A DNA stretch of 64,000 bases from Candidatus Sodalis endolongispinus (lineage in GTDB: Bacteria; Pseudomonadota; Gammaproteobacteria; Enterobacterales; Enterobacteriaceae), in assembly GCF_018777395.1 (NCBI RefSeq), contig NZ_JAFJYC010000001.1, positions 496,001-560,000 on the forward strand, given 5' to 3'. A program made the position numbers and the translations under genes. The notes beneath the pieces are model-generated. The model was given only the letters and a program-made list of their open reading frames with translations, was not told the origin of the DNA and did no database searches. Shown piece after piece: positions 39,819-51,127 of the stretch; positions within the stretch are counted from its first letter, which is position 1, and every line of letters starts with the position of its first letter.

Positions 39819-41585
39819 CTAGTAGGTACGCACTTTCGGCGGGAACGCCGGGCGTAATGTCGGTTGCATGTTGACCTTACGACGCGTCATGCTGTCGCTG
39901 TCGGGTAAATACAGCGAGTGGCACAGCCAGTTTTCATCGTCGCGGTCCGGGAAATCGAAACGGCTATGGGCGCCGCGGCTTTCGGTGCGGAAATTTGCCG
40001 ACAGCGCGGTGGAGTAAGCGGTTTCCATCAGGTTATCCAGCTCCAGGCACTCTACGCGTTGGGTGTTGAATTCCGTCGAGGTGTCGTCAAGACGGGCATG
40101 ATGTAAACGCTCTCGGATTTCCCTAAGTTCCGCCAGCCCTTTGGCCATGGCGTCCCCTTCGCGGAACACCGAGAAGTTGTTTTGCATACAGGCCTGTAGC
40201 GCTTTGCGGATCTCGACCGGATCCTCCCCGCTGCGATTATTGTTCCAGCGGTGATAGCGGCTCAGCGACGCCTCAATATCGTCGTTGCTGGCATCCCGCG
40301 TCGGCCCTTGCTCTGTCAACGATTCCTGCAGATGCATCCCCGCCGCGCGGCCGAACACCACCAAATCCAGCAGCGAATTGCCGCCTAGGCGGTTAGCGCC
40401 GTGCACCGAGACGCAGGCGATTTCCCCCACCGCGAACAGGCCGTGGATAACCACGTCTTCACCCTGGGCGTTGACGGTGATCGCCTGGCCGCTCACTTTG
40501 GTCGGGATCCCTCCCATCATGTAATGGCAGGTGGGAATGACCGGAATCGGCTCCTTCACCGGATCCACATGGGCGAAGGTGCGCGACAATTCCAGGATCC
40601 CCGGCAGACGCGATTCCAGTACCTCTTTGCCTAAATGGTCCAGCTTCAGTTTCACGTGTGGCCCCCACGGGCCGTCGCAACCGCGGCCTTCGCGGATTTC
40701 AATCATAATCGAGCGGGCGACCATATCGCGGCCCGCCAGATCTTTGGCGTTCGGCGCGTAACGTTCCATAAAGCGCTCGCCGTGCTTATTCAGCAGATAA
40801 CCGCCCTCACCGCGGCAGCCCTCGGTGACCAGTACCCCGGCACCAGCGATGCCGGTGGGGTGGAACTGCCACATTTCCATATCCTGAACCGGCACCCCGG
40901 CGCGCAGCGCCATGCCGACGCCGTCGCCGGTATTGATGTGGGCATTGGTCGTGGATTGATAAATGCGTCCGGCGCCGCCGGTGGCGAGAATGGTCGACCG
41001 CGCCTTGAAATACACCACTTCACCGGTTTCAATACACAGCGCGGTGCAGCCCACGATGCCGCCATCCTGGTTTTTCACCAGATCAATGGAATACCATTCG
41101 GAAAAAATGGTGGTGTGGTTTTTCAGGTTTTGCTGATAAAGCGTATGCAGCAGCGCATGCCCGGTGCGGTCGGCGGCAGCGGCGGTACGTGCGGCCTGTT
41201 CGCCGCCGTAGTTAAGCGACTGGCCGCCGAACGGACGCTGGTAGATGCGCCCGTCGTCAAGGCGGGAAAACGGCAGCCCCATATGCTCCAGCTCCAGCAC
41301 CGCTTCCGGACCAGTTTTGCACATGTATTCGATAGCATCCTGGTCGCCGATGTAGTCAGACCCTTTGACCGTATCGTACATATGCCACTGCCAGTCGTCT
41401 TCATGGTTGTTGCCGAGCGCGACGGTGATACCGCCCTGCGCCGACACCGTATGGGAACGCGTAGGAAAAACTTTGGAAATTAACGCGCACGAGAGCCCCA
41501 TCTGGGAAATCTGCAGCGCGGCGCGCATACCTGCGCCTCCTGCGCCGATTACTACGGCGTCAAACTCTCTCACCGGCAATGACAT
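39819..41585 (-). CDS. sdhA: Succinate dehydrogenase flavoprotein subunit
   Basis: Covalent-FAD subunit that oxidises succinate to fumarate. FAD-binding [32 protein letters not shown] holds the His that binds FAD covalently; [15 protein letters not shown] and [11 protein letters not shown] lie in the active site. 588 residues, identical in length to E. coli. It follows sdhD by 3 bp. Intact. Confidence 0.97.
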   Translation of the reverse strand: MSLPVREFDAVVIGAGGAGMRAALQISQMGLSCALISKVFPTRSHTVSAQGGITVALGNNHEDDWQWHMYDTVKGSDYIGDQDAIEYMCKTGPEAVLELEHMGLPFSRLDDGRIYQRPFGGQSLNYGGEQAARTAAAADRTGHALLHTLYQQNLKNHTTIFSEWYSIDLVKNQDGGIVGCTALCIETGEVVYFKARSTILATGGAGRIYQSTTNAHINTGDGVGMALRAGVPVQDMEMWQFHPTGIAGAGVLVTEGCRGEGGYLLNKHGERFMERYAPNAKDLAGRDMVARSIMIEIREGRGCDGPWGPHVKLKLDHLGKEVLESRLPGILELSRTFAHVDPVKEPIPVIPTCHYMMGGIPTKVSGQAITVNAQGEDVVIHGLFAVGEIACVSVHGANRLGGNSLLDLVVFGRAAGMHLQESLTEQGPTRDASNDDIEASLSRYHRWNNNRSGEDPVEIRKALQACMQNNFSVFREGDAMAKGLAELREIRERLHHARLDDTSTEFNTQRVECLELDNLMETAYSTALSANFRTESRGAHSRFDFPDRDDENWLCHSLYLPDSDSMTRRKVNMQPTLRPAFPPKVRTY

Positions 41586-41588
41586 TGA

Positions 41589-41936
41589 CTACGCCCCCCA
41601 CACCACAACAGTTCCATAAAGTAAATACACCATGAGCACGATAACGATGGCCAATTGCAGCAGCCGCCGCAGTGCCAGGAGCTTGATGTAATCCGTTAAT
41701 ACCTGCCACATGCCGATCCAGGTGTGCACCAGGATGGAAAACAGGGTCAGTAGGGTAAAGACTTTCGTCATGGGGGTGGCGAAAAAACCGCGCCAGACGT
41801 CATAGGTGAGAGTATCTGCAAACAGGATAAAACCGAGCAGATAAATAATGTAAAGGCAAATTACGATGGCGGATGCACGAACCAATAACCACTCATGTAC
41901 TCCGTTACGTCCTAATGCCGAAGCATTGCTTACCAT
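41589..41936 (-). CDS. sdhD: Succinate dehydrogenase membrane anchor SdhD
   Basis: 115-residue membrane subunit with three helices that binds quinone and heme b with SdhC. Starts [20 protein letters not shown]; the heme-ligand His lies in [20 protein letters not shown]. Its start overlaps the end of sdhC by 7 bp. Intact. Confidence 0.95.
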   Translation of the reverse strand: MVSNASALGRNGVHEWLLVRASAIVICLYIIYLLGFILFADTLTYDVWRGFFATPMTKVFTLLTLFSILVHTWIGMWQVLTDYIKLLALRRLLQLAIVIVLMVYLLYGTVVVWGA

Positions 41937-42319
41937 ACGAGGACTCCAGCCAATATAGATAGCACGACAGTTAGCAAAAATGTAACATTTGCGGTGGTTT
42001 TACCCATCGCCAACGTTTCTTCCAGATAGCCAAAATCCATCAGCATGTGACGGATACCGCCCAGGGTGTGATAGGCCAGCGCGGTCAAAATCCCCCAAAA
42101 GATGAACTTGACGATAAAGCTGTCCATCATGGCGGCCGCTCGAATGAAGCCTTCGGGGGAAGAGAGGGATAATCCGAGAACCCACAGCAGGATGCCGATA
42201 GCCACAAACATGATGACGCCGGAAACGCGATGAAGAATGGATGCTATTGCAGTTACGGGGAACCGGATCGTTTGCAGATCCAGGTTGACAGGCCTTTGTT
42301 TATTCACGGTTTTGCCCAC
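41930..42319 (-). CDS. sdhC: Succinate dehydrogenase cytochrome b556 subunit SdhC
   Basis: 129-residue membrane subunit, first gene of sdhCDAB-suc[24 protein letters not shown] and [20 protein letters not shown] contain the Ser/Arg quinone-site residues, and [19 protein letters not shown] the heme-binding His. Close to E. coli throughout. Intact. Confidence 0.95.
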   Translation of the reverse strand: MGKTVNKQRPVNLDLQTIRFPVTAIASILHRVSGVIMFVAIGILLWVLGLSLSSPEGFIRAAAMMDSFIVKFIFWGILTALAYHTLGGIRHMLMDFGYLEETLAMGKTTANVTFLLTVVLSILAGVLVW

Positions 42320-42483
42320 ACAGCTGTTATTATATTCCTTCCTCCGGTCCTGGCTGGATCAGACAGCGTTAACGGGATAAACCATGCGACGTCATGTGCT
42401 AAAACCACAATTCCTTGTGCGTAAATGACGCGTTAAATAACGCTGGGTGCTCCTACTACAGGGAGTTCCGGAGACCTTGTTGA

Positions 42484-42512
42484 AGTATATGGCTTTCACA
42501 TTATGATTACAA
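42484..42512 (-). promoter_or_regulatory. sdhC promoter
   Basis: On the minus strand, -35 TTGTAA and -10 TATACT are separated by 17 bp. The same boxes and the following AAGGTCTCCGGAAC occur in E. coli sdhC. GTTAAC motifs just upstream (about 42530-42536) could belong to ArcA sites. The 5' leader is about 160 nt. Confidence 0.7.
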
Positions 42513-42618
42513 TTACTATACAAATAGTTTGTTAACATTTGGACGATTTAGTGAGCACCGTCACGATTCTCACATTTCCTATAAGGGTATACATCCACAT
42601 TGACAATAAAGCAACATT

Positions 42619-42647
42619 TTGATTACAAACCATCCCGCTTCTATGCT
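42619..42647 (+). promoter_or_regulatory. gltA promoter
   Basis: TTGATT and TATGCT are separated by 17 bp and followed by a 280-nt leader before gltA. Divergent from the sdhC promoter 110 bp away, as in E. coli, so shared ArcA/CRP control is likely. Confidence 0.55.
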
Positions 42648-42934
42648 ATAACTCGCTTATCTAGAGACGGCACACTTCCTCCGTGATTAAGTTTATGCAA
42701 CAGTGTGAAAAGCGCCTTGACCCACAGGTTAAGATGCCCATTAATAGCTAATACTATTTTCGATAAATCTTCACCAACCAAGGCAAACCGTTCGTTCAAC
42801 CTTTTCAGGTGAAGCGTCAAGCTGCGCTTTGCGCCCGACTTACCGCCATGCGCGGGACGGACGGTAAAACAACGCCGTGGTCAATAAGCTGCCCGTGGTG
42901 AAAGATTGAGTTTATACGCGCTAAGGAGAATATA

Positions 42935-44215
42935 ATGGCTGAAAGTAAAGCGACTTTTACCCCTGAGGGGCATGACCCTATCGCCATGGATATGCTAACG
43001 GGCACCATGGGCGAAAAAGAAATCGATATCCGCAGCCTGGGCAGCCAGGGGTATTTCACCTTTGATCCCGGCTTCACCTCCACCGCCTCCTGTGAATCAA
43101 AGATCACCTATATCGACGGCGACAATGGCGTCTTGCTGCACCGCGGCTTCCCCATCGACCAGTTGGCACTGGAGTCGAACTATCTGGAGGTCTGCTATAT
43201 CCTGCTGAACGGCGAAGCGCCTAACCGTGAGCAATTTGACGAATTTCGCACTATCGTCACGCGCCATACCATGATTCATGAACAGATCACCCGTCTGTTC
43301 CACGGTTTTCGGCGCGACTCCCACCCGATGGCGGTCATGTGCGGCGTGACCGGCGCGCTGGCGGCCTTCTATCATGACTCGCTGGATGTCAATGTCGAAC
43401 GCCACCGCGAAATCGCCGCGTTCCGCCTGCTGTCGAAGATGCCTACCGTGGCCGCCATGTGCTACAAGTACTCGCTCGGCCAGCCGTTTATTTACCCGCG
43501 CAACGATTTGTCCTATGCCGGCAACTTCCTGCATATGATGTTCGCCACGCCATGCGAAACCTATGAGGTCAATCCGGTGCTGGAACGCGCCATGGACCGC
43601 ATCCTCATTCTGCACGCCGATCACGAACAGAACGCGTCTACCTCCACGGTGCGCACCGCAGGCTCTTCGGGCGCCAACCCGTTCGCCTGTATCGCGGCAG
43701 GGATTGCCTCGCTGTGGGGACCTGCACACGGCGGCGCCAACGAAGCCTGTCTGCGGATGCTTGAGGAGATCAATAAGGTGGAGCATATCCCCGAGTTCAT
43801 CAAACGCGCCAAGGATAAAAACGATTCGTTCCGCCTGATGGGCTTCGGCCACCGCGTGTACAAGAATTACGATCCGCGCGCAACCGTGATGCGCGAGACC
43901 TGCCATGAAGTGTTGAAAGAGCTTAAGCTTTCCGATGACCTGCTGGCGGTGGCCATGGAGCTTGAACACATCGCGCTGCACGACCCCTACTTTAAAGAGC
44001 GCAAACTCTATCCCAACGTCGATTTCTACTCCGGCATCATTCTGAAAGCCATGGGCATCCCGTCCACCATGTTCACGGTGATTTTCGCCATGGCGCGCAC
44101 CGTCGGCTGGATAGCTCACTGGAAAGAAATGCACGACGATGGTCTGAAAATCGCCCGCCCGCGCCAGCTCTACACCGGCTATGCCCAGCGCGACTTCCAC
44201 AGCCAGCGCAAATAA
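42935..44215 (+). CDS. gltA: Citrate synthase GltA
   Basis: Type II hexameric citrate synthase that starts the TCA cycle. AAGGAG precedes the ATG. The active-site residues lie in [37 protein letters not shown] (His) and [15 protein letters not shown] (His). [20 protein letters not shown] contains the catalytic Asp. 426 residues against 427. Intact. Confidence 0.97.
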   Translation: MAESKATFTPEGHDPIAMDMLTGTMGEKEIDIRSLGSQGYFTFDPGFTSTASCESKITYIDGDNGVLLHRGFPIDQLALESNYLEVCYILLNGEAPNREQFDEFRTIVTRHTMIHEQITRLFHGFRRDSHPMAVMCGVTGALAAFYHDSLDVNVERHREIAAFRLLSKMPTVAAMCYKYSLGQPFIYPRNDLSYAGNFLHMMFATPCETYEVNPVLERAMDRILILHADHEQNASTSTVRTAGSSGANPFACIAAGIASLWGPAHGGANEACLRMLEEINKVEHIPEFIKRAKDKNDSFRLMGFGHRVYKNYDPRATVMRETCHEVLKELKLSDDLLAVAMELEHIALHDPYFKERKLYPNVDFYSGIILKAMGIPSTMFTVIFAMARTVGWIAHWKEMHDDGLKIARPRQLYTGYAQRDFHSQRK

Positions 44216-44243
44216 GCCTGCCCCGTCGGGGACCTGCGCCATG

Positions 44244-45165
44244 TCAGTCGCTCTGCGCCTGCCGCCAGGCCAACTGCTCCAAATAGCGGTTTTGCTGTTG
44301 CCAAGCCGCATGCGCCTCATCCAGCGAGCAAGGAATGAAATGAACGGGCTCGCCCAGACGGATCTGCGCCAGATGATACAAATCGGCCTCGATGATACAG
44401 GCGATACGCGGATAACCGCCGGTGGTCTGGGCATCGGCCATCAGTACAATAGGCTGGCCGCCGGGGGGCACCTGCAATACGCCGTGGGACAAGAGCTCCC
44501 GCTCGGCGGTGCGCTGTAGGGCGCTGCCCAGCAGCCGATAGCCCATGCGGTTACTTTGTGGACTCAATTGCCAGGCGACACGCCAGAACGCATCGCGCGC
44601 CTCGGCGCTGAATTCCTGATACTCCGGCCCCGGCAGCGCCCGTACGCGGTTGCCGAACAGCAACTGTTTAATCCCCATTTGCCGCGTCGGCAGCCGTTGC
44701 GGCCGCCCGTCCGCCAGACTGTCGCCGTCGCGCACCCATCTGCCCTCCAGACCGCCCATCGCCGCTTTGAATATCGGTACTGCGCGATTGCAGCACCGGC
44801 GGGACGTCAAAGCCGCCGGACAGCGCAAGATAGCTGCGCATGCCGTGTTTCGGCAGGGCCAATTTCACCTGCTGCCCCGGCCGTACCGCAAAGCGCCAGC
44901 CGGTCCAGAGAGGTTTACCGTCCAGCCGGGCGTGACAATCCGCGCCGGTCAGCGCCAACCAGCCCGGACGGGTAATCTCGGCGCAAAACTGTCCCAGGGT
45001 AATTTCCAGCACCGCGGCATCGGGCGCGTTGCCCACCAGTAAATTTGCCATCTTCATGGCTGGCTGGTCCAGCACCCCGCCCTGGCTGATACCGAGGTGG
45101 CGATAACCGCTGCGGCCGCCGTCTTGCACCGCGGTCATCATGCCGGCGCGAATGACGTTCAGCAT
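44244..45165 (-). pseudogene. pxpC: 5-oxoprolinase subunit PxpC (YbgK), frameshifted
   Basis: Part of the ATP-dependent PxpABC 5-oxoprolinase. The N-part starts [20 protein letters not shown] and runs through SYLALSGGFDVPPVLQSRST. The frame is lost near 44780 after about 130 codons. The C-part continues as KAAMGGLEGRWVRDGDSL, ALPGPEYQEFS and SNRMGYRLLG to GGYPRIACIIEADLYHLAQI. It lies between pxpB and gltA. The pxpA, nei and abrB genes found here in E. coli are missing, so the pathway is lost. Confidence 0.87.
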
Positions 45166-45815
45166 ACCCCCTCCTTTTGCGGCACAAAGCGCACGTTATC
45201 ACCGGGGCGCAACAGCGTGGGCGACGCCGCATGGGGTGTGAACAGCGCCACGGGAGTGTGGCCGATTAACTGCCAACCGCCGTGACTGCTCAGGGGATAG
45301 ATGCCGGTCTGCCGCCCGCCGATACCGACCGATCCGGCGGCAACCTGCAGACGCGGCTCGGCGCGACGCGGGGTGTTAAGCGCCTCCGGCAAGCCGCCGA
45401 GATAGGGAAACCCCGGCTGAAAGCAGAGGAAATAGACAATATAGTCAGCGCCGGCGTGGCATTCCACCACTTGGCGTGGCGTCATGCCGGTATGTTCCGC
45501 CACCTGCGCCAGGTCGGGACCGGCATCGCCGCCATAGATAACCGGGATGGCTATTTGCCGCGCTTCGGGCAATACCGATTCGCTCTCCTCCCACCAGCGC
45601 TGCAGGCGTTCTATCGCATCCAGCGCCGTGAGCTGCGGGTGGGTCAGCAGCACCGTCAAATTGTTCATGCCGGGAATCGCTTCGCGCACATCCGGGTGCG
45701 AGGCGATACGCTGCGCCAATCCCCAGATACGGCGCTGGCTCATCAGACTGATCGGCGGCTCCAGCTCCAGCACCACCGCCCGCTCCCCCAACAAATAACA
45801 TCGCGCCCGTTGCAA
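45159..45815 (-). CDS. pxpB: 5-oxoprolinase subunit PxpB (YbgJ)
   Basis: Allophanate-hydrolase subunit 1-like protein. [20 protein letters not shown], then [40 protein letters not shown] and [20 protein letters not shown] match the family. 218 residues, as in E. coli, and overlaps the pxpC start by 7 bp. The frame is intact, but its partner PxpC is frameshifted and PxpA absent, so it is probably an orphan. Confidence 0.9.
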   Translation of the reverse strand: MQRARCYLLGERAVVLELEPPISLMSQRRIWGLAQRIASHPDVREAIPGMNNLTVLLTHPQLTALDAIERLQRWWEESESVLPEARQIAIPVIYGGDAGPDLAQVAEHTGMTPRQVVECHAGADYIVYFLCFQPGFPYLGGLPEALNTPRRAEPRLQVAAGSVGIGGRQTGIYPLSSHGGWQLIGHTPVALFTPHAASPTLLRPGDNVRFVPQKEGVC

Positions 45816-45930
45816 TTCCGCCTCCTGAAAAACCGGCCAGATGCCGGATTCATTACCTTGCTCATTAATAGTCCATGAGCATGCGCAACCCAGGAGGCGC
45901 TGTCAATCAGAGAATGGGCGGGCAAAGGCG

Positions 45931-46674
45931 CTAGGCCGGATTGGGGATATCGATAAAAGTCACATCCAAATCATACTGTTGGGCCAGCCACTCACCCAAG
46001 GCGCAGATCCCGCCGCGTTCGGTGGCGTGGTGGCCGCCGGCATAGAAATGCAGGCCCTGTTCACGGGCGACATGGATGGTCTGTTCGGAAACTTCGCCGG
46101 TAATAAAAGCGTCCACGCCCGCCTGCGCCGCCTGCTCGATAAACCCCTGACCGCCGCCGGTACACCAGGCCAACCGCGAGATCTGCGCCGGCCCGCCGTC
46201 GCCGCAGTGCAGCACGCTACGCCCCAGCGTCTGCTCAAGGCGCCGGCGCAGCGCATCGCCGCTAAGCGGCGTCGCGAGTTCACCTTGCGGCAGCAGCGGT
46301 TCCAGGGCGCCGGTCACCCGAATGTCCAGCGCCGCCGCCAGCTGCGCGTTGTTGCCCAGTACCGGGTGGGCATCCAGCGGCAGATGCCAGGCGTACAGAT
46401 TGATATCGTTAGCCAGCAGCGTTTTCAGCCGCCGGCGCTTCATGCCGTCGATAACCGGCGCTTCGTTTTTCCAGAAATAACCGTGGTGGACGATGGCCGC
46501 ATCGGCGCCGTGGGCCAGAGCGCTATCCAGCAGCGCCTGACAGGCGGTAACGCCGGTGACGATACGCTGTACCTCCTGACGCCCCTCCACCTGCAGGCCG
46601 TTAGGGGCATAATCCTCCACTGCGTTGCTGTTAAGCTTTTGATTGATAATGTATTCGAGTTCGGTATTGCGCAT
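45931..46674 (-). CDS. ybgI: Nif3-like dinuclear metal center protein YbgI
   Basis: DUF34/NIF3 family, a hexameric ring protein with two metals per subunit; function uncertain. I place the start at ATG 46674 (MRNTELEYIINQKLNSNAVE), not the long ORF that runs back into phrB. Metal-binding residues are in VHHGYFWKN, AWHLPLDAH and GGHHATERGG. 247 residues, equal to E. coli. It lies 13 bp after phrB. Intact. Confidence 0.92.
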   Translation of the reverse strand: MRNTELEYIINQKLNSNAVEDYAPNGLQVEGRQEVQRIVTGVTACQALLDSALAHGADAAIVHHGYFWKNEAPVIDGMKRRRLKTLLANDINLYAWHLPLDAHPVLGNNAQLAAALDIRVTGALEPLLPQGELATPLSGDALRRRLEQTLGRSVLHCGDGGPAQISRLAWCTGGGQGFIEQAAQAGVDAFITGEVSEQTIHVAREQGLHFYAGGHHATERGGICALGEWLAQQYDLDVTFIDIPNPA

Positions 46675-46687
46675 CGGTTCGCCTCTT

Positions 46688-48130
46688 TCATCGTGATTCG
46701 TCCCGCGCCGCGGCCCGGTATTTGGCCGCCTCATAGGCGCCCAGCGCGCGCGCTTTACCATGATCAACGATCGGCGCTGGATAATCCAGCCCGGCGCGCT
46801 GCGCGTCGGGCCAACGATGCGGCTGATGCACATAAGCATCCGGCACCGATTTCAGCGCCGGCAGCCAGCGACGGATAAACGCGCCGTCGGCATCGAAACG
46901 CTCTCCCTGGGTGGTCGGGTTGAAGATGCGGAAATAAGGCGCAGCATCGGTACCGGTAGAAGCCGCCCACTGCCAGCCGCCGTTATTGGCCGCTAGGTCG
47001 CCGTCAATGAGCTGCGACATGAAATACCGCTCGCCGCTGCGCCAGTCGATAAGCAGATCCTTGACCAGAAAACTGGCGCTTATCATCCGCAGCCGATTGT
47101 GCATCCAGACGGTCTGTGCCAATTGCCGCATGGCGGCATCCACGATAAGATAACCGGTACGCCCTGCGCACCAGGCGTCGAACAGATCATCATCCTGTCG
47201 CCAGGCGACGTGGCGCGTCCAGGGAATAAACGGCTGATGACGACACAGCGCCGGCCAGGCCACCAGCAGATGGCGGTAGGAATCCCGCCATATCAGTTCA
47301 TTCAGCCAGGTGAACGCGCCGTCCTGACCCGGCGTCAACGCGCGGGGGTAAGCTTTGCGCAGCCGCTGATAACATTGGCGCGGCGACAGCACGCCGACAG
47401 TCAGCCAGGCGGAAAGCCGGCTGGTGGCGTCCAGCGCCGGGATATCGCGACCGCGACGATAATCCTGCAATTGCTGATGGCAAAAAGTGCGCAGAAGGGA
47501 GAGTGCTGCCGCTTCGCCGGCGGGGTACGCCTCCCCAGGCGGCGTCATGGGGTAGTCAAACGGCGCAATGTCGCAAACCTTGGCGCAAGGCGCCCCCTCG
47601 CGTGGCGACGGCGCCGGCAGGCAGGCTGGATCCTGCTCTTCAAGCCGGCCCAAAAACGCATTGCGAAACGGGGTGTAGACTTTAAACATCTGCTGGTTGC
47701 CGGTGTGGACGCTGCCCGGCGTCAGTAGCACACTGTCGTCGAAACCCTGGCAGATCGTCTGACCGCCGAGGCGCTGCTCCAACTGCCGGTCACGCTCCCG
47801 TTCGTTGAGTTCATATTGATAGTTGTAAAACAGCTTATCTACCCTTTCGCGTGGGCAAAATGACGCCAGCCAGTCCACCTGCGCTGCGAAATCAGGGCAT
47901 TGATGATAGTGTAGCGCGATGCCACGCGCCGCCAGTTCCTCGGCCAGATGACGCAAATTTTGCTGAATAAAGGCCGCTTGTCGCGGGCTCATATGGTGAT
48001 CCCGCCACTGCTGAGGCGTGGCGATAAACACCGCCACCACCCTGGCCTGCGTATCCTGACAGGCGGCGTGCAGAGCGGTATTATCGTGCAGGCGCAAATC
48101 GTTGCGCAGCCAGACCAGATGGGTTGTCAT
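46688..48130 (-). CDS. phrB: Deoxyribodipyrimidine photolyase PhrB
   Basis: Light-dependent repair of cyclobutane pyrimidine dimers, with FAD and folate. N-terminal photolyase domain TTHLVWLRNDLRLHDNTALH, FAD-binding GQDGAFTWLNELIWRDSYRH, GYLIVDAAMRQLAQTVWMHN and NNGGWQWAASTGTDAAPYFR, which hold the electron-transfer Trp residues. 480 residues against 472. Retention of photolyase suggests recent host restriction or some exposure to light. Intact. Confidence 0.95.
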   Translation of the reverse strand: MTTHLVWLRNDLRLHDNTALHAACQDTQARVVAVFIATPQQWRDHHMSPRQAAFIQQNLRHLAEELAARGIALHYHQCPDFAAQVDWLASFCPRERVDKLFYNYQYELNERERDRQLEQRLGGQTICQGFDDSVLLTPGSVHTGNQQMFKVYTPFRNAFLGRLEEQDPACLPAPSPREGAPCAKVCDIAPFDYPMTPPGEAYPAGEAAALSLLRTFCHQQLQDYRRGRDIPALDATSRLSAWLTVGVLSPRQCYQRLRKAYPRALTPGQDGAFTWLNELIWRDSYRHLLVAWPALCRHQPFIPWTRHVAWRQDDDLFDAWCAGRTGYLIVDAAMRQLAQTVWMHNRLRMISASFLVKDLLIDWRSGERYFMSQLIDGDLAANNGGWQWAASTGTDAAPYFRIFNPTTQGERFDADGAFIRRWLPALKSVPDAYVHQPHRWPDAQRAGLDYPAPIVDHGKARALGAYEAAKYRAAARDESR

Positions 48131-48145
48131 AACATATCCGTAGAA

Positions 48146-49105
48146 TCAATGTCCGTAACGCAGCCGTAGCGCTTCGGGATAGGGTTCAAAATAGCGCTGC
48201 TGTGCCAGCCAAGCGTCGGGGTATTCGGCCATGTAATGTTTCAGCAGCGTGATGGGCGCCAGCAGCGGCTGCAGTCCCCGGCGATAACTGTCAATCAATC
48301 CGGTGAGTTCGCTACGCTGCGCGCGGGTCCGGGTCAGATAACGATAGAAATACCCCTGGGCATGCATCAGTACATTAGTATGGTTGCAGCGGGTCGCCGG
48401 ATGGCGTAGCAGCGCCATTAGCCGGTCGCGATAGGCCAAAGCGAAGGCCTCCAGCGACGGCCAGCGATCCATACTGGCGACAAAGGGGCCAATCTGCCGA
48501 TACTCCGGCTGGGAATGCGCCAGCAGCAACAGTTTGTAACGGCGATGAAAGGCCATCAGCCCGCCGCGGGTGAGCGGATGGCGCATAAGCTGGTTGAATT
48601 CCCACAGCGTAAAGACACGTGCCACGAAATTTTCCCGCAGTTGCGAGTCCTGCAGCCGGCCATCTTCCTCAACCGGCAGCCAGGGCATTTGCTGTTGCAG
48701 TACGCGGGTAAACAGCCCTGTTCCGGTCTTCTGTACGCCCTGGGCGGCATACACCCGTACCCGTTCCATTCCGCAGCTGGGCGATTTGGCGCAGACAATA
48801 TAACCGCAGATATCGACGAGCTGACGCACCCTGTCGCGCGCGAAGGCCTCCATGCTGGCGGTGTGGTCGATGGCGCTTTCCTCTTTGCTGGTACGCAAAA
48901 CAACTTGGCCGTGGGGATTTTTTACCAACCTGAGCGCCGGACGCGGCGCCGGCAGTCCGATAGCCATTTCCTGGCAGACCGCGGTGAAAGCGACAAACGG
49001 CGCCAGGTCATCCATGGCAAACGCCAGACGTTTATGACCACCGTCAAAGCGAACATTTTCCCCCATCAGACAGGCGCTGATACCGACGGGGATCCTACTG
49101 CTCAT
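48146..49105 (-). CDS. ybgA: DUF523-DUF1722 protein (long form of YbgA)
   Basis: 319-residue protein; start at ATG 49105 (MSSRIPVGISACLMGENVRF). The N-terminal DUF523 domain has VGISACLMGENVRFDGG and CAKSPSCGMERVRVY, with paired Cys that may bind metal. The C-terminal DUF1722 domain corresponds to the whole of E. coli YbgA (169 residues). Some members of this family are linked with thiouracil desulfidase activity; I infer no specific reaction. It is 15 bp upstream of phrB, as in E. coli. Intact. Confidence 0.85.
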   Translation of the reverse strand: MSSRIPVGISACLMGENVRFDGGHKRLAFAMDDLAPFVAFTAVCQEMAIGLPAPRPALRLVKNPHGQVVLRTSKEESAIDHTASMEAFARDRVRQLVDICGYIVCAKSPSCGMERVRVYAAQGVQKTGTGLFTRVLQQQMPWLPVEEDGRLQDSQLRENFVARVFTLWEFNQLMRHPLTRGGLMAFHRRYKLLLLAHSQPEYRQIGPFVASMDRWPSLEAFALAYRDRLMALLRHPATRCNHTNVLMHAQGYFYRYLTRTRAQRSELTGLIDSYRRGLQPLLAPITLLKHYMAEYPDAWLAQQRYFEPYPEALRLRYGH

Positions 49106-49230
49106 ACTCGGCTCCTGCGGACGGTGACGGTAGGAAAAGCGTAGCCGATTTTCGCCTCTTGCGCAGGCAGGCAATAATATGTTGCCGGCAACAGGCATGC
49201 GACGCCGACGCTTAGCAAACGGCAGACATA

Positions 49231-49253
49231 AAAAAGGCCATCAGAAGATGGCC
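49231..49253 (-). terminator. Intrinsic terminator of pgm
   Basis: GGCCATC-AGAA-GATGGCC hairpin with an A run on its left side, which gives U5-6 for the leftward pgm transcript. It lies 211 bp after the pgm stop. Confidence 0.8.
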
Positions 49254-49322
49254 GATTGGCGTGTTACAATGATTGCTGGCGACACGGGATGACCGATCCT
49301 TAAGCCGCAGACTTATTCGGTC

Positions 49323-49405
49323 GCCACAGGCTGCCCGATACCTCCGCCGCAGAACTCTCCCGGCGCCACAGGCTGCCCGATACCTCCGCCGCAAAACTCT
49401 CCGGG
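49323..49405. repeat. 42-bp tandem duplication
   Basis: GCCACAGGCTGCCCGATACC starts at 49323 and again at 49365, with the following CTCCGCCGCARAACTCTCC also repeated. It lies in the untranslated region between the pgm stop and its terminator. Confidence 0.85.
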
Positions 49406-49463
49406 CGCCGCCCAGTGGTGCGCGGCATTTAATAGCGGGCGGCACCGACCGCCGACAGGCGGC

Positions 49464-51107
49464 TTACTTCGCGCCGGTCAGCACATCGCTGACGATATCC
49501 ACCGCCTCTTTCTCGATCTGCTGGCGGTGCTCTGTGCCGAGGAAGCTTTCGCAATAGATTTTGTACGCTTCCTCGGTTCCCGAAGGACGGGCGGCGAACC
49601 AGCCGTTTTGCGTCATCACCTTCAATCCGCCAATAGATGCGCCATTGCCCGGCGCTGCGGTCAAGCGCGCGGTAATCGGATCGCCCGCCAGCGTACTGGC
49701 GCTGACCTGTTCAGGGGAAAGCTTCGACAAAATCGCTTTTTGCGCATGGCTGGCTGGCGCCTGGATGCGGTTATAGCTGGGGGCGCCAAAGCGCTGAGCT
49801 AGTTCATCATAATGCTGCTGGGTATTTTTGCCGGTCACGGCGGTAATTTCCGCCGCCAGCAGGCACATGATGATACCGTCTTTATCGGTGGACCAAGGTT
49901 GGCGGTCAAAGCACAGGAATGACGCGCCGGCGCTCTCTTCGCCGCCAAAACCCAAACTGCCGTCATACAGGCCATCGACAAACCACTTGAAGCCTACCGG
50001 TACTTCCACCAACCGGCGGCCCAGGCTGTCGACCACCCGGTCAATCATGGCGCTGGACACCAACGTTTTGCCCACGCCGACCTCATCGCCCCACTGGGGA
50101 CGGTGCTGGAACAGATAGTTAATCGAGGCCGCCAGATAATGATTCGGGTTCATCAAGCCCGCCGGCGTGACGATACCGTGGCGGTCATAGTCAGGATCGT
50201 TGGCGAACGCCAAATCAAATTTATCGCGCAGCGCCAACAGCCCGGCCATTGCCGATTCTGATGAACAGTCCATGCGGATAATGCCGTCATGATCGAGATG
50301 CATGAAGCGGAACGTCTGGTCCACTGCTTCATTCACCAGCGTCAGATCCAACCGGTAATGCTCGGCAATGCGCTGCCAATAGGCAATACCGGAACCGCCC
50401 AGCGGGTCGACGCCGAGTGTCAGCCCGGCGCGTTGTATTGCCGGCATATCCACGACGCTTGCCAGCCCTTCGACATAGGGCTGCACCAGATCCCGGGCGT
50501 GGAGATGACCACTCTGCCAGGCCTGATCCAGCGTCAGGCGTTTCACGCCGCGCAGATCCTCCGCCAGCAGCGCATTGGCGCGCTCTTCAATGACGCGGGT
50601 TACGTTGGTATCCACCGGCCCGCCGTTGGGCGGATTATATTTGATGCCGCCGTCTTCAGGCGGATTGTGGGAAGGGGTGATGACGATACCGTCGGCCAGC
50701 GCGCCGCCACCGCGATTATGGGTCAGGATGGCGTTGGAAATCGCCGGCGTCGGCGTATAGCCGTTATCCGCCTGCACCACAACGTCAACGCCGTTGGCGG
50801 TCAGCACTTCCAGCACCGAGATAAACGCCGGCTCGGAGAGCGCATGGGTATCTTTGCCGACATAGCACGGCCCCACAATCCCTTGCTTGGCGCGCTCTTC
50901 GGCGATAGCCTGACTGATGGCCAAAATGTGGGCTTCGTTAAAGCTATGGCGTCCGGCGCTGCCGCGGTGCCCCGAGGTGCCGAACTTCACCGCCTGGGCA
51001 CTATTGCCCGGCTCCGGCCGCAATACATAATACTGCGACGTTAATTGTGCCACATTAATCAAATCACTCTGGCGGGCGGGCTGCCCGGCGCGGGGGTGAT
51101 TGGCCAT
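49464..51107 (-). CDS. pgm: Phosphoglucomutase Pgm
   Basis: Converts glucose-1-phosphate and glucose-6-phosphate. I start at ATG 51107 ([20 protein letters not shown]), which matches the E. coli start, rather than 24 bp upstream. The phosphoserine loop is [20 protein letters not shown]; metal binding is [11 protein letters not shown]; sugar binding is [16 protein letters not shown]; the phosphate loop is [15 protein letters not shown]. 547 residues. It follows seqA by 20 bp, as in E. coli. Intact. Confidence 0.95.
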   Translation of the reverse strand: MANHPRAGQPARQSDLINVAQLTSQYYVLRPEPGNSAQAVKFGTSGHRGSAGRHSFNEAHILAISQAIAEERAKQGIVGPCYVGKDTHALSEPAFISVLEVLTANGVDVVVQADNGYTPTPAISNAILTHNRGGGALADGIVITPSHNPPEDGGIKYNPPNGGPVDTNVTRVIEERANALLAEDLRGVKRLTLDQAWQSGHLHARDLVQPYVEGLASVVDMPAIQRAGLTLGVDPLGGSGIAYWQRIAEHYRLDLTLVNEAVDQTFRFMHLDHDGIIRMDCSSESAMAGLLALRDKFDLAFANDPDYDRHGIVTPAGLMNPNHYLAASINYLFQHRPQWGDEVGVGKTLVSSAMIDRVVDSLGRRLVEVPVGFKWFVDGLYDGSLGFGGEESAGASFLCFDRQPWSTDKDGIIMCLLAAEITAVTGKNTQQHYDELAQRFGAPSYNRIQAPASHAQKAILSKLSPEQVSASTLAGDPITARLTAAPGNGASIGGLKVMTQNGWFAARPSGTEEAYKIYCESFLGTEHRQQIEKEAVDIVSDVLTGAK

Positions 51108-51127
51108 CGGCGCTTCTCCGTTGCTAG

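Noticed and set aside
42484..42934. Small RNA gene in the sdhC-gltA spacer
   Set aside because: Only promoters can be supported; no terminator hairpin with a T run is seen on either strand inside the spacer.
43097..44434. 445-codon open frame antisense to gltA and extending past its end
   Set aside because: It mirrors the codon pattern of gltA on the other strand, has Cys/Arg/Gly-rich low-complexity composition and no family features. A high-GC shadow ORF.
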